Below are positions 8,968-17,474 of a stretch of DNA of 64,000 bases, one piece after another. A program made the translations under genes and the position numbers. The stretch lies in assembly GCF_000723165.1 (NCBI RefSeq), contig NZ_HG322949.1, forward strand, positions 5,703,995 through 5,767,994, in the 5' to 3' direction. Below the pieces are notes generated by a model. That model searched no databases. It was not told the DNA's origin and saw nothing but the letters and a program-made list of their open reading frames with translations. How positions within the stretch are numbered: the stretch's first letter is position 1; each line of letters opens with the position of its first letter. The stretch comes from Janthinobacterium agaricidamnosum NBRC 102515 = DSM 9628 (lineage in GTDB: Bacteria > Pseudomonadota > Gammaproteobacteria > Burkholderiales > Burkholderiaceae_D).

Positions 8968-9339
8968 ATGAAAGCAGCCATCATCATCCTGTCCGATCCA
9001 AAAGCCGGCGAAGAGGCGCTGGGCCGCATGTTTAACGGCCTGGCCGCCGCGTACGACTTCAAACAAAAAGGCGCCGACGTCGGCATTTATTTCCAGGGTA
9101 CCGGCACGCGCTGGCCGGGCGTGCTGGCCGAGGCCTCGCATCCGGTGCACGCGCTGTACCAAGCGGTGCAGGATAACGTGGTGGGTATTTCCTGCGGTTG
9201 CGCCGACGTGTTCGGCGCCCGGGAAGACGCCGAAAAAGCGGGCTTCGACCTGATCACCGACAACAGCGTGCCCGGCACGTCCGGCCTGCCCAGCATCGCG
9301 CGGATGGCGGCCGACGGCTACGCGGTGTTCACGTTCTAG
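8968..9339 (+). CDS. DsrE family protein
   Basis: A 123-residue cytoplasmic protein with the DsrE/F fold: MKAAIIILSDPKAGEEALGR at the N-terminus, an alternating strand-helix pattern, and a cysteine pair in VGISCGCADVFGAREDAE near the usual position of the conserved Cys loop. DsrE-like proteins often handle sulfur-transfer reactions, but many homologues have no known role. A Shine-Dalgarno-like GAAAGG precedes ATG 8968. It is a single-gene unit followed by non-coding sequence and a terminator at 9728. Confidence 0.75.
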   Translation: MKAAIIILSDPKAGEEALGRMFNGLAAAYDFKQKGADVGIYFQGTGTRWPGVLAEASHPVHALYQAVQDNVVGISCGCADVFGAREDAEKAGFDLITDNSVPGTSGLPSIARMAADGYAVFTF

Positions 9340-9727
9340 GGCGTGCTCATTTTCCAGCCTCTTGGCAGGTTCATCGCTGCAAGCGCGCCGCCACAAAGCG
9401 GCCTGGAATTGCCCGGCGTGAGCGCCGCCGAAGCGGACGATCCTGGCAAGTCGATACCAGCGGCCACCAACCAGGTGGTTCACCGCATTCTGCCGTTCTA
9501 TATCGGCTCGGCCGGCATCCTGCTGGCGCTGCATCCATGGCACATGCTGGCCACCAACGGCAGTTCGCACCAGTTTCAACGGAGATTGAAGAACCGTCCG
9601 GCCCGGTTGATGGCGCGGGACGGCACCATCGTTAGCCGCCTGTTCGTCGGCATCTGCCAAGCTCTGCGCAGGAGTGACTGTCGGTACTGCCGGGCGATCT
9701 GTTTCTGGCGCTGTCTGGAATGACTTG

Positions 9728-9751
9728 CCCACTGCCGCCGGGGGCAGTGGG
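9728..9751 (+). terminator. Rho-independent terminator-like hairpin
   Basis: A perfect nine-base stem CCCACTGCC (9728-9736) and GGCAGTGGG (9743-9751) with a six-base loop, followed by TTTCCGATTTATT. It separates the DsrE side from the RiPP operon and would stop read-through into the precursor region. Confidence 0.65.
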
Positions 9752-9964
9752 TTTCCGATTTATTGTGTTGCTAGTGCCACAATCAGTGACGTTGATGTCG
9801 TTGTAATAATGCAACGTTTAATAATCTTCATGCAAATAATCTTCATTTTCATGCCGCGATCTTCTTCGGGTTCTTTTTACTTGCAAATCGCGCTCATGAC
9901 TTGATTGCATAAGTAATTGTTTTTAATGGAGGTCGGTGGCACTGCAGTATTGATCTATATCAAA

Positions 9965-10037
9965 ATGTCCATAAGAAATCTCTCACAATCTCACTTTTTA
10001 AAATTATTGACATAATAAAAACTAATATGGACATGAT
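9965..10037 (+). promoter_or_regulatory. Candidate promoter and dyad operator of the RiPP operon
   Basis: A -35 consensus TTGACA lies at 10007-10012; the best -10 candidate is CATGAT at 10032-10037, with a rather long 19-base gap. Perfect inverted copies ATGTCCATA (9965-9973) and TATGGACAT (10026-10034) flank the -35 and overlap the putative -10, their starts 61 bases apart. This layout suits repression by a dimer that binds both sites, but no regulator gene lies in the operon. The repeats are seen; their function is inferred. Confidence 0.4.
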
Positions 10038-10101
10038 TTTTTATTGAGGTTATGATTTTTATGCACTGATTCAGGTGCCTATTTTTTAAAAGGGAGAGAA
10101 T

Positions 10102-10245
10102 ATGGAAGCTGTTATTAGCCAAGAATTTGATTTTGAAATCCTCGAAATGAGCGAAGCTACTGCAATGGAAGAAATGGGCGCATCGTCGACCATTTGCGCT
10201 GGCTCGACTTGCACCAAGGCCGTAGAGCAAGAAAGTTCCTGCTAA
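10102..10245 (+). CDS. RiPP precursor peptide, thiopeptide/TOMM-like (47 aa)
   Basis: A small gene with a strong ribosome-binding site (AGGGAGAG at 10090-10097) and ATG at 10102. The first 27 residues are an acidic leader (FDFEILEMSEATAMEEMGA at 9-27) containing the FDxEILEM-type helix used for leader recognition. The remaining 20 residues, SSTICAGSTC then TKAVEQESSC, hold five Ser, three Thr and three Cys, the substrates of YcaO and LanB enzymes. The Met-Gly-Ala end of the leader resembles that of thiocillin-type precursors, which are cut before a Ser that enters the pyridine ring. Unlike thiopeptide cores, Ser1 is followed by Ser, no Ser is preceded by Cys, and a charged KAVEQE stretch interrupts the core. 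It directly precedes the maturation genes. Cleavage site and modifications are inferred. Confidence 0.85.
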   Translation: MEAVISQEFDFEILEMSEATAMEEMGASSTICAGSTCTKAVEQESSC

Positions 10246-10302
10246 GAACCTGTCTTCGCAGGCAATATATTCCTGCTGAATAGGTTTTAAGTGCTTTACT
10301 TC

Positions 10303-10336
10303 CTGCAACGCCGGTCATTTACCGGCCGGTTTGCAG
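10303..10336 (+). terminator. Hairpin between precursor and maturation genes (attenuator or RNA-stability element)
   Basis: CTGCAA (10303-10308) pairs with TTGCAG (10331-10336) and GCCGGT (10310-10315) with ACCGGC (10321-10326), with a five-base loop and a small asymmetric bulge. No U-run follows directly. RiPP operons commonly have a partial terminator or processing hairpin here, so that far more precursor than enzyme is made. Structure is by eye; role inferred. Confidence 0.4.
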
Positions 10337-10409
10337 GCAGGTGCCGCTCCCCGGCCTGGAGTTCGATGGCAGGGGAGCCTCATATTTTTCCCCGAAATAA
10401 CGTGATGCC

Positions 10410-12032
10410 ATGCCGAAAATATTATTAGACGATATATATAACGTTCGGCCCGATATATTTATAAAAGGTGCGGAAGACAGATTGCATGTGCAATACGCCG
10501 GTAAAAACTTTATTCTGCGTTTACAGCATGATGTTATTAATTCGTTATATGACTGTCTCGGCCTGGTCGATGGTATACGTCCGATGGGGGAAGTATTAAC
10601 GGCGATACCGCCTCAGCACCATGCCAGCGCCCTGAAGTTTATGGATTTCCTGGCGAGCAAGCATGCCGCATTCCGCGTGACGAATGTCGATGACGAGCTT
10701 GAACTTGCCGCAGTGAAAGATACTCTGAACTATTTGCGTTTGTACAGCGACGATAGTTCCGCCACCTTCCGCCGCTTTGAACAGGGCCGCATTTTGATCG
10801 TCGCTGGCGGTTTTGCGCTAATGAGCGCGGTGAAAACCTTTGCCCGCCTCGGCACGCGCATGCTGACCGTGATCGATACCGCCGTCGACGGCCAGCCTCG
10901 CTGGAGCGTAGCCGAGCTGCAGCGGTGCTTTGCCGAATTGCGCCGCTGGCCCGATGCCGAGCTGCATGTCATATCGCCGGCGGGGCTGGCGCCGATGCCC
11001 TCTTTCGACCATGTGTTGCACGTGGTTCGGGACGCCGTCGCCGTGCACCAGCGCATATTGACGCAGTGCGCCGCTACCGAGCAATTGATCGCCGTCTACG
11101 TGAATGGCAATCTGTGCCTGCTGCGCAGTGACGATTACCTGCGTGTCGGGGGGCATCCTGGCGAGGGCGGCGCCGTGTCCCAGCCCGGTGAGCTGGTTGC
11201 TGGAGCGACCGCTTCGCTGTTTTTCTTCGATAACCTGTGCAATATTCGCCGCGTCGATGCCGGACGCTATCAGTATTACAAGCTGAACGGTGAAAATGCC
11301 ACGCGCTTCGGCCACCTGTATCGCTTGCTGCCGCTACTGGATGGTCTGACCGGCGATGCTGCGCCCGCAGTGGCTCGCCCATCGTCCGCACCGGCGGTTG
11401 CGGTGGAATTGGAGCGCCTGCTGCATCAACCATTGTTCCCGCTACAGCCGTTGCTTGAACGCACCGATCCAGCGAGCCACATCAAGCTGTATTCCACGGT
11501 ATTGTCCTGGCACGATGGGCGTACCCTGGTTGCGGCCGGCCGTCATAGACGGCAATGCGAGGCCAATCTGTTGGCGCAGCTAGTGTCACTGCATGGTCTC
11601 TGGTTCGATCAAGGCTGCGCCGTCGAGGCGCAAGCCGCATCCGAGTTGCGCGCCAAACAACTGCAGGCTGAGCAGGTGGTGCAGCCGCTGCGCTCCGGCC
11701 AAGCCGCGCAACGGCGGCCATGCACTGTGGAACTTGGGGCGTACGAAACGTATATCGAGTTCTGCATCAACGCCGTCTTTGGCCAGCGCGTGCGCTGGTT
11801 CGTGCTGCCGACCGCCGACGCACGGTTCAGCGCCTGCACCGTATTGTGCGCCGGTCACACGACGCTGTTCCTGCCGCATGGCGGTGAATTGCCGCCGGAC
11901 TTGCGCGAGGCCGCCTTGCTGGCCTTGTACGCGGCGTTGTGGCAACAGCGCAATGGCATCGCGCCGATCCAGGATGTGCTGGTCGCTGCGAGCCCGTTCC
12001 TGGCGCTGACCGAACCTGTCGCCGCCGCATGA
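10410..12032 (+). CDS. TOMM/thiopeptide ThiF-like partner protein with N-terminal leader-binding domain
   Basis: A 540-residue protein, first enzyme gene of the operon. Residues about 15-95 look like a RiPP recognition element: a strand-rich section (GAEDRLHVQYAGKNFILRL) followed by helices around LYDCLGLVDGIRPMGEVLTA. Residues about 128-160 carry a Rossmann-like GRILIVAGGFALMSAVKTFA, and LGTRMLTVID, the pattern of ThiF/E1-like (ocin-ThiF) proteins that bind the leader and hand the core to the YcaO enzyme. No adenylation or cysteine pair of true E1 enzymes is evident, as usual for partner proteins. Its stop overlaps the YcaO start (ATGA at 12029). In thiocillin clusters the counterpart is TclI. 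Assignment rests on context plus these patterns. Confidence 0.65.
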   Translation: MPKILLDDIYNVRPDIFIKGAEDRLHVQYAGKNFILRLQHDVINSLYDCLGLVDGIRPMGEVLTAIPPQHHASALKFMDFLASKHAAFRVTNVDDELELAAVKDTLNYLRLYSDDSSATFRRFEQGRILIVAGGFALMSAVKTFARLGTRMLTVIDTAVDGQPRWSVAELQRCFAELRRWPDAELHVISPAGLAPMPSFDHVLHVVRDAVAVHQRILTQCAATEQLIAVYVNGNLCLLRSDDYLRVGGHPGEGGAVSQPGELVAGATASLFFFDNLCNIRRVDAGRYQYYKLNGENATRFGHLYRLLPLLDGLTGDAAPAVARPSSAPAVAVELERLLHQPLFPLQPLLERTDPASHIKLYSTVLSWHDGRTLVAAGRHRRQCEANLLAQLVSLHGLWFDQGCAVEAQAASELRAKQLQAEQVVQPLRSGQAAQRRPCTVELGAYETYIEFCINAVFGQRVRWFVLPTADARFSACTVLCAGHTTLFLPHGGELPPDLREAALLALYAALWQQRNGIAPIQDVLVAASPFLALTEPVAAA

Positions 12033-13729
12033 GCGCCGCGTTACCGTTAGCCGACTACCTTGCGCGCAGCCCGCTGCGCCGGCGGCTGGTGCTGGTGGCG
12101 AACCTGCAGGCCGCCGCTACGGCCGTCGCTCCGGAGCTGCCGCATATTGTCATCATCGCCACCGGCGATACGCTGGCGCTGTTGCCGCTGCGCGGGGCCC
12201 GCTTGCCCGAGTTGCAGGCGGTGCGCGCCTTTTCCAGCGATTTCGCCACATTCCCGCGCTTCCAACGCCGCTGGCGTTGGACTGCCGTGCTGCAGATCCA
12301 GCTTGACGTACTGTTGGGCGAGCTGCTGGCGGCGCTCGACAGCGGCGTTGGCGCTGGCATGTACCTGTATCTGAATGGCGCCTTCAGCCGCAAGTATTTT
12401 CCATCGTCCCAGCCAGCCACGACGGCGCACGCCGCGGCGTTGCCGGCGCCCGATAACGAATCGTGCCGCGCCGGCAATGCTCGCCTGGAAGACATCCTGG
12501 CAGCCTTCGGCAACGCCTCGCTGCACGGCACATCGCTGCATGCCACTCCGGGGCATGACAGTTACCACTGCTATTCGCAGCAGCATCGCATGCTGGGCAT
12601 CGGGCGCGGCGGCACGGAGCGGCAGATGAGGTGCGGCGCGGTATTTGAATATTGCGAGCGCTGGGCCGGCCTGGCCAGGCCGGACAACTGCGTCACCGGC
12701 AGCCATGCCGGCTTGCGGCAGCAGGCGCTGGCGCCGGAGCAATTGCTGGGACTGAGCGAGGAGCAATGTCAGCGCCTGGTGCCGGGATTCCAGCGCGACC
12801 GTGCGATGGAATGGCTGCCCGCGCGCCTGGAAGACGATGGTGGTGCCGCGCTGGTGCCATTGGCCATGGTCAACTACTTGCTCGATCCTGGCGTACCGTT
12901 CAGCCGCTATCAGAACAGCAATGGCTGCGCGCTCGGCAACTCATTCGAAGAAGCCGCGCTGTTCGGGGCGCTCGAAGTGATCGAACGCGATGCGCTGCTC
13001 ACTATGTGGTACAGCCGGTCGACGCCGCCGCGCATCGATGTGGTGGCCACCACGTGCCAGCATACCGCCGGCTTGTTGATGCTGCTCGGGCTGGCCGGTT
13101 ACGACGTGTTGTGCTTTGACATCACGCTCGACTTGCCGGTGCCCAGTACGCTGGTGCTGATGCTCGGGCGCGACAGCGGCAGGTTGGCCGCGTTCGTTAC
13201 GGCGGCCAGCCATCCGCATGCTGCCGTCGCGCTGCGTTCGGCGCTGGCGGAAGCGCAATCGCTGATCGGATCGGCGGAGCGTAATTTCGCCCGCCACCAG
13301 CGGCGCCTGGAGCGCGATCCGGCCGAGCTGCAGCGACTGCGCAACGACAGCCAGGCCTTGTACTACGGCCACGCGGCACAGCGCCATTGTTTCGACTTTC
13401 TCGGCGGCGCCACGCCGTCGCTGGACTATGCCGATTTTATCGCGCGTCACCTGATCGAGCCATGTGCCGCGCCGGCGGCGTACCGGCGGCTGTGCGGGCA
13501 GGCCGCCGACGCAGGCTATCGCCTGGTCTCGGTCGACAATACGCCGGCCATGCTGCAACCGCTGGGACTGGCCAGCGCGCGCGTGTTCATACCCGGCACG
13601 ATACCGCTGGCCTTTGGAGACCATTGCGCCGCGGTGCCGGCGCAGCGGCTGCAACGCGCGGCGCGCCGCGCTCCCTGGGTGCGTCTCGACGCCGATTTGT
13701 CCGCTCCCCTGATCCACCCGCTAGGATAA
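12029..13729 (+). CDS. YcaO-domain azoline-forming cyclodehydratase
   Basis: A 566-residue YcaO protein, expected to use ATP to cyclise Cys (or Ser/Thr) of the precursor core to azolines. The two nucleotide-binding motifs are visible: IGRGGTERQMRCGAVFEYCERW (about residues 190-211) and SNGCALGNSFEEAALFGA, then LEVIERDALL (about 297-325). The start at 12029 is chosen from the ATGA overlap with the partner gene; the longer frame upstream is a shadow. The C-terminus reads APLIHPLG and lacks the PxPxP ending typical of many azoline-forming YcaO enzymes. Counterpart of TclJ in thiocillin biosynthesis. It is unrelated in architecture to the OsmC-YcaO fusion at 2303. Confidence 0.9.
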   Translation: MSAALPLADYLARSPLRRRLVLVANLQAAATAVAPELPHIVIIATGDTLALLPLRGARLPELQAVRAFSSDFATFPRFQRRWRWTAVLQIQLDVLLGELLAALDSGVGAGMYLYLNGAFSRKYFPSSQPATTAHAAALPAPDNESCRAGNARLEDILAAFGNASLHGTSLHATPGHDSYHCYSQQHRMLGIGRGGTERQMRCGAVFEYCERWAGLARPDNCVTGSHAGLRQQALAPEQLLGLSEEQCQRLVPGFQRDRAMEWLPARLEDDGGAALVPLAMVNYLLDPGVPFSRYQNSNGCALGNSFEEAALFGALEVIERDALLTMWYSRSTPPRIDVVATTCQHTAGLLMLLGLAGYDVLCFDITLDLPVPSTLVLMLGRDSGRLAAFVTAASHPHAAVALRSALAEAQSLIGSAERNFARHQRRLERDPAELQRLRNDSQALYYGHAAQRHCFDFLGGATPSLDYADFIARHLIEPCAAPAAYRRLCGQAADAGYRLVSVDNTPAMLQPLGLASARVFIPGTIPLAFGDHCAAVPAQRLQRAARRAPWVRLDADLSAPLIHPLG

Positions 13730-13736
13730 GTATCCC

Positions 13737-14975
13737 ATGATCACGCCGACCGGCCGCCTGGCCGAAGACGAATTCGCTTTCCGTTATTTGTCGCCCAGCG
13801 AGGCGATCACCCACGCCAGGGCGCCGGACCGGTTCGAGCAGAACCACCAGTTCGTTCGCGGCGCCGGCGGCCAGGGCCGCGACGTCGACTTGTCGGCCCT
13901 GTTCCGCGCGCTGGTGACCGGGCAGGAGGCGCCGCGGGGTGAATTGCGCCAGCGCTTGCTGACCGTGCTGCTGCAGGTACACTTGCCGGGCAGCGTGACG
14001 CCGCTGACCGGCTACGGCCTGCATGCGAGCTATCCTTCGCCGCGTGGCTACTATCCGATGCAGTTCCTGCTCGAGGAGCGGGCGCGGGAAGCGCTGTGGC
14101 ATGTGGACATGGATGCGCTCAGCATGCGTCATCTCGGCGCCGCGCCGGCCGGCATCGGCGACGACGCGCCGTATGCCTTGTGTATTAAAACCGATTTCGA
14201 CATCTACGCGCCGCTCTACAATTTGTTCCGCAAGTCGCTGTTTGCACTTGAATGCGGACATTTCTTGTCCGAATTCCTGCTGCTGGCGGGGCAACTGGGC
14301 ATCGGCGTCGCTCCGCAGGTGGCCGCCGGCGCGATCAAGCTGCTGCTGCGCGAGGATGGCTCCACCGAGCCCGTGTCCGACCCGCTGGCGGCGCACCGCC
14401 ACTTCGCGCGCGAGCGCAACAGCGGCCGCTTTTTCCGCGGCTTCTTTCCCGCGCCATCGACATTCTGCCAGCAGCATCTGGCACAGCTCACGGCCGCCAT
14501 CGGTGACGCGGTGCGCGAGGCCGTGCGCCTCTTCCCCGGTGCGCAGCGGCTGAAGCTGACCGCCAAGCTGTGCCTGCGCGCCAGCCCGGGGGTAGCCGCA
14601 GGCATCTATCGGGTCGACCCGGACGGCCTGGCCTGCCTGACGCCGGACGATCCGATCGACCACTGCGAACGTCTGTATAACTATCCCTCATTCAACTTCC
14701 GCTTCGTCCCCGCGATGGTGTTCTGGTGTATCGATGAACTCGCCTATGCATGTGCCGACGACGCTTTCCTGGAAATGAACCTGGTGCTCGGCTTTCTTAA
14801 CCAGCAGTTGATCCGCGTGATCCTGGACGGCGAAATGCTGGGCCGCCCCTTCCGCAGCTACGACCAGCTCGGCATCGACCGCTTGCTGCGCAACGCCGAC
14901 GATGGGGTGCGCACCTACTATGGCTTGATGGTGGTGCGCAACCGCTGCGGCGACGCGCTCGGTGTGCTGCGATGA
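13737..14975 (+). CDS. SagB/McbC-type azoline dehydrogenase (nitroreductase fold)
   Basis: A 412-residue protein that most likely oxidises azolines to azoles with FMN. The N-terminal half has LTGYGLHASYPSPRGYYPMQ, the position where SagB proteins carry their Ser-Gly-Gly/Tyr-Pro loop, followed by strand LWHVDMDALSMRHLG. The core helix FALECGHFLSEFLLLAGQLG (about residues 173-192) matches the flavin-binding helix of nitroreductases (A-x-x-x-G-x-x-x-x-N/E-x-x-L-x-A-x-x-L-G). The second half is less conserved. It starts 8 bases after the YcaO gene and ends overlapping the LanB gene (ATGA at 14972). Counterpart of TclN. Confidence 0.7.
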   Translation: MITPTGRLAEDEFAFRYLSPSEAITHARAPDRFEQNHQFVRGAGGQGRDVDLSALFRALVTGQEAPRGELRQRLLTVLLQVHLPGSVTPLTGYGLHASYPSPRGYYPMQFLLEERAREALWHVDMDALSMRHLGAAPAGIGDDAPYALCIKTDFDIYAPLYNLFRKSLFALECGHFLSEFLLLAGQLGIGVAPQVAAGAIKLLLREDGSTEPVSDPLAAHRHFARERNSGRFFRGFFPAPSTFCQQHLAQLTAAIGDAVREAVRLFPGAQRLKLTAKLCLRASPGVAAGIYRVDPDGLACLTPDDPIDHCERLYNYPSFNFRFVPAMVFWCIDELAYACADDAFLEMNLVLGFLNQQLIRVILDGEMLGRPFRSYDQLGIDRLLRNADDGVRTYYGLMVVRNRCGDALGVLR

Positions 14976-17464
14976 GTACATCCTCGACGCTGGTGCCGTA
15001 CGTGGTGGTGCGCGCCAATAATCTGCCGCTCGACAGCCTGTCCGCGCTGATGGGGGCGCAGCAATCGGAACAGCGGCTGGCCGCGCTGCACACGGCCAGG
15101 GAGCGGCTCGACGCCATGCGCGGGCAGGTGTGCGCGCTGCTGTTCGAGCTGGCGTCCACCGGCTGCGCCGAGTATCGCCTGATGATCGCTGCCAAGCGCG
15201 CCATCTTCAGCCGCGCCGCCATCGCGTCGGTGCTGGCGCGCTTCGGCAAGTTACTGGCAAGCCATGACGCGCTGCTGCCCTGGCTGCGCCAGGCACAGGC
15301 GGTGCAGCAGCAGGAAGCGGCGCTGCTGGCGCTGTTCGATCGCGCCACGGAGGATGCGCGCGCCGCCGCGCGCGTCCTGGTGCGCCAGCCCAGCTTCCTG
15401 CAAGGACTGGCGATGACGCGCGGCCAGGTCTATCGCGCCGCGCTGGCCTACGCCGGCAGCGTCAGCGTGCAGGGCAAGAAAGCGCTGAACGACGAGGAAA
15501 CGCTGTTTCGCTACCTGACCCGCGGCATTGCCAAGGTCAGTCCATTCTCGTCGTTCACCTCGGTGGGCTTCGCGCCCTTGCAGGCAGGTGCCGAGGAACG
15601 CGCCACGCTGCTTCGCTCGCGCCGCAGCGAGGATCGTTTCAGCCTGGATCGGGCGACCTTGATGAAGCTGTTCGAGCGGTTTCTGCTGCGCCATTACGCG
15701 CACTGGCGTTTCCGCCTGACAGAAAACTGCCGCGAGGTCGATGGCGAACAGCACTATTACCTGTTCGGTGATCGTGCCGATGTCTATCCTTACCGTACCT
15801 CGTTCAGCAAGACGCGCTTTCCGAACGTGGCCTTGTTCGCCGCCGAGGACGGCCAACCGGGCTGGCTGTCCTGGAATACCATTGCGCAGCGGCTGCCGGC
15901 GGGCGCCGATCCCGCCGCGGTGCTGCAAAAATGGCTGATGGCGGGGGTGTTGAACTTTCAGCCCCGCCTCGACGAGGAAAGTGCCCACCTGCTGCAGGAC
16001 TTTCTGGCCATCGCCCGCAGCGTCGCCGCAACTGATGCGTCGGCGGCGCCGGTGGCAGAGGTACTGGCGGAGATGGACACGGCATACAGACAATTTCCAG
16101 GCGCCGATCCGGCCACGCTGTTCGAGCGGGTCGACGCCTTGCACGGCGGGCTGCAAACCCTGTCCGCGCTGCTCGGCTGGCCGCTGGTCAAAACCGGCGG
16201 CCTGGTATATCACGACAGCTACCTGCCCGAGCTGGCCCCGCTGTCGGAGGCGATGGTGGGCAATTACGGCGCGCAGATCCGCGAATTCGTCGCGCACTAC
16301 CTCGGCTACAACTTCAACAGCGGCTATTCGGATGCGATGCTGGCCACGCTGCGCGCGGCGCTGGCCGGCGGCCGCACGATGAAGGTGTTCGACTTCTATG
16401 AACTGGTACAGCAGACCGTGGCGCGCCATGCTGCCGACCGGGTGCAACCCGAGAGCAAGACGCTGCGCCTGATCGGCTTGTACGAGCAGATCTGGGCGCG
16501 CCGCGGCGCCGCCGAGATCGTGCTCGACGCCGTGCCCGCCGCGCCGGCGCGCGGCATCTCCTTCGCCGCTTACGGCCACCTGATGGACGGCTGCTTTGTG
16601 CTCAATAATATCGATAGCGGCTACTTGCGCTGTTATTCGCGTTTCTTCACCTTCGGCGCGTCCGGCGACGTGCTGGAGCAGTGCCGCGCCGCCTATGGCG
16701 CCGAGCTCGAGGAGGCCTACGATATTTATGACACCTTCGGCTTCAACACCGCCTTCCGGCCGCGCATCTGCGGCCGCCGCATCTGGCTCGATGGCGCGCC
16801 GGACAGCGGCGGCGCCGATGTCCGGCTCTCCGAGCTAAGTGTGCACTGGCCCGAGCAAGCGGCTTATCCGGTGTTGAGCGCCGGGCCCGGCGGCCGGCCG
16901 GTACACCTGCGCCAGACCGGCCTGTTCGTCAAGGAACTGTACCCGCGCCTGCTGGAGATGCTGATGCGTTTCAGCATGGCCGACGCGCCGTGCTATTTCG
17001 CCTTCCGTTTCGGACTGCACAAGATGGTGGCCGATGCCGGCCAGCGCGGCGTCATCCGGATTCCGCGCATCCGCTACCGCGATGTGGTGCTGTCGCGCCA
17101 GCAGTGGTGGGTCGACCGGGACAGCCTGCCGCAGCGCGCCGCCGGCGAAGAGGCGGCCCGCTATCTGCTGCGCCTCGACGCCTGGCGCCGCGCGCATGGC
17201 TTGCCGCAGCGCGTGTTCCTGCGGCGTCACCTGGCCGCCAAGGTGCTCGACCGCGACGTTTCCAACGGCAAGAAACCGGTGCTGCTGGACTTCGCGGCGC
17301 CGATCATGGCGCGCATGACTGGCCGTATGTTCTCCAGCGCGTTCGACCTGGCCTCGCTCGAGGAAGTGCTGCCCGACAGCGACAACGCGTATGCATCCCA
17401 TGGCGGCCAGCGCTACGCCAGCGAAATCATCTTTGAAGTAACCCCGGGTACGCCCACCTTGTGA
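14972..17464 (+). CDS. Lantibiotic dehydratase N-terminal (glutamylation) protein, thiopeptide type
   Basis: An 830-residue protein of the LanB N-terminal family. Such enzymes use glutamyl-tRNA to esterify Ser/Thr side chains, which are later eliminated to dehydroamino acids. The N-terminal pattern PYVVVRANNLPLDSLSAL and the stretch LFRYLTRGIAKVSPFSSFTS (about residues 174-193) are hallmarks, as are FTFGASGDVLEQC, and DIYDTFGFNTAFRPRICGRR, near the middle and the RFGLHKMVADAGQR segment late. There is no elimination domain at its C-terminus; that function is on separate genes at 21108 and 21980, the split typical of thiopeptide rather than nisin-type systems (TclK counterpart). Overlaps the dehydrogenase by four bases. 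Confidence 0.85.
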   Translation: MSTSSTLVPYVVVRANNLPLDSLSALMGAQQSEQRLAALHTARERLDAMRGQVCALLFELASTGCAEYRLMIAAKRAIFSRAAIASVLARFGKLLASHDALLPWLRQAQAVQQQEAALLALFDRATEDARAAARVLVRQPSFLQGLAMTRGQVYRAALAYAGSVSVQGKKALNDEETLFRYLTRGIAKVSPFSSFTSVGFAPLQAGAEERATLLRSRRSEDRFSLDRATLMKLFERFLLRHYAHWRFRLTENCREVDGEQHYYLFGDRADVYPYRTSFSKTRFPNVALFAAEDGQPGWLSWNTIAQRLPAGADPAAVLQKWLMAGVLNFQPRLDEESAHLLQDFLAIARSVAATDASAAPVAEVLAEMDTAYRQFPGADPATLFERVDALHGGLQTLSALLGWPLVKTGGLVYHDSYLPELAPLSEAMVGNYGAQIREFVAHYLGYNFNSGYSDAMLATLRAALAGGRTMKVFDFYELVQQTVARHAADRVQPESKTLRLIGLYEQIWARRGAAEIVLDAVPAAPARGISFAAYGHLMDGCFVLNNIDSGYLRCYSRFFTFGASGDVLEQCRAAYGAELEEAYDIYDTFGFNTAFRPRICGRRIWLDGAPDSGGADVRLSELSVHWPEQAAYPVLSAGPGGRPVHLRQTGLFVKELYPRLLEMLMRFSMADAPCYFAFRFGLHKMVADAGQRGVIRIPRIRYRDVVLSRQQWWVDRDSLPQRAAGEEAARYLLRLDAWRRAHGLPQRVFLRRHLAAKVLDRDVSNGKKPVLLDFAAPIMARMTGRMFSSAFDLASLEEVLPDSDNAYASHGGQRYASEIIFEVTPGTPTL

Positions 17465-17474
17465 CAGAAACGCT

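Larger units (their letters stand above)
9340..10101. other. Long intergenic region in front of the RiPP operon
   Basis: About 760 bases without a supported gene. The first 380 bases are GC-rich and open in several frames, but none shows a known domain, a ribosome-binding site or the codon pattern of its neighbours. After a terminator at 9728-9751 the sequence becomes markedly AT-rich up to the precursor gene, which suggests a regulatory region, possibly acquired with the cluster. Confidence 0.5.

Noticed and set aside
9343..9723. Plus-strand ORF of 126 aa after the DsrE gene
   Set aside because: Codon pattern unlike neighbours, no domain, no ribosome-binding site; other frames are equally open. 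Treated as non-coding.
9991..10308. Minus-strand ORF of 105 aa covering the precursor gene
   Set aside because: No ribosome-binding site or known domain; the plus-strand precursor has both a good site and a RiPP-like leader and core, and fits the operon.
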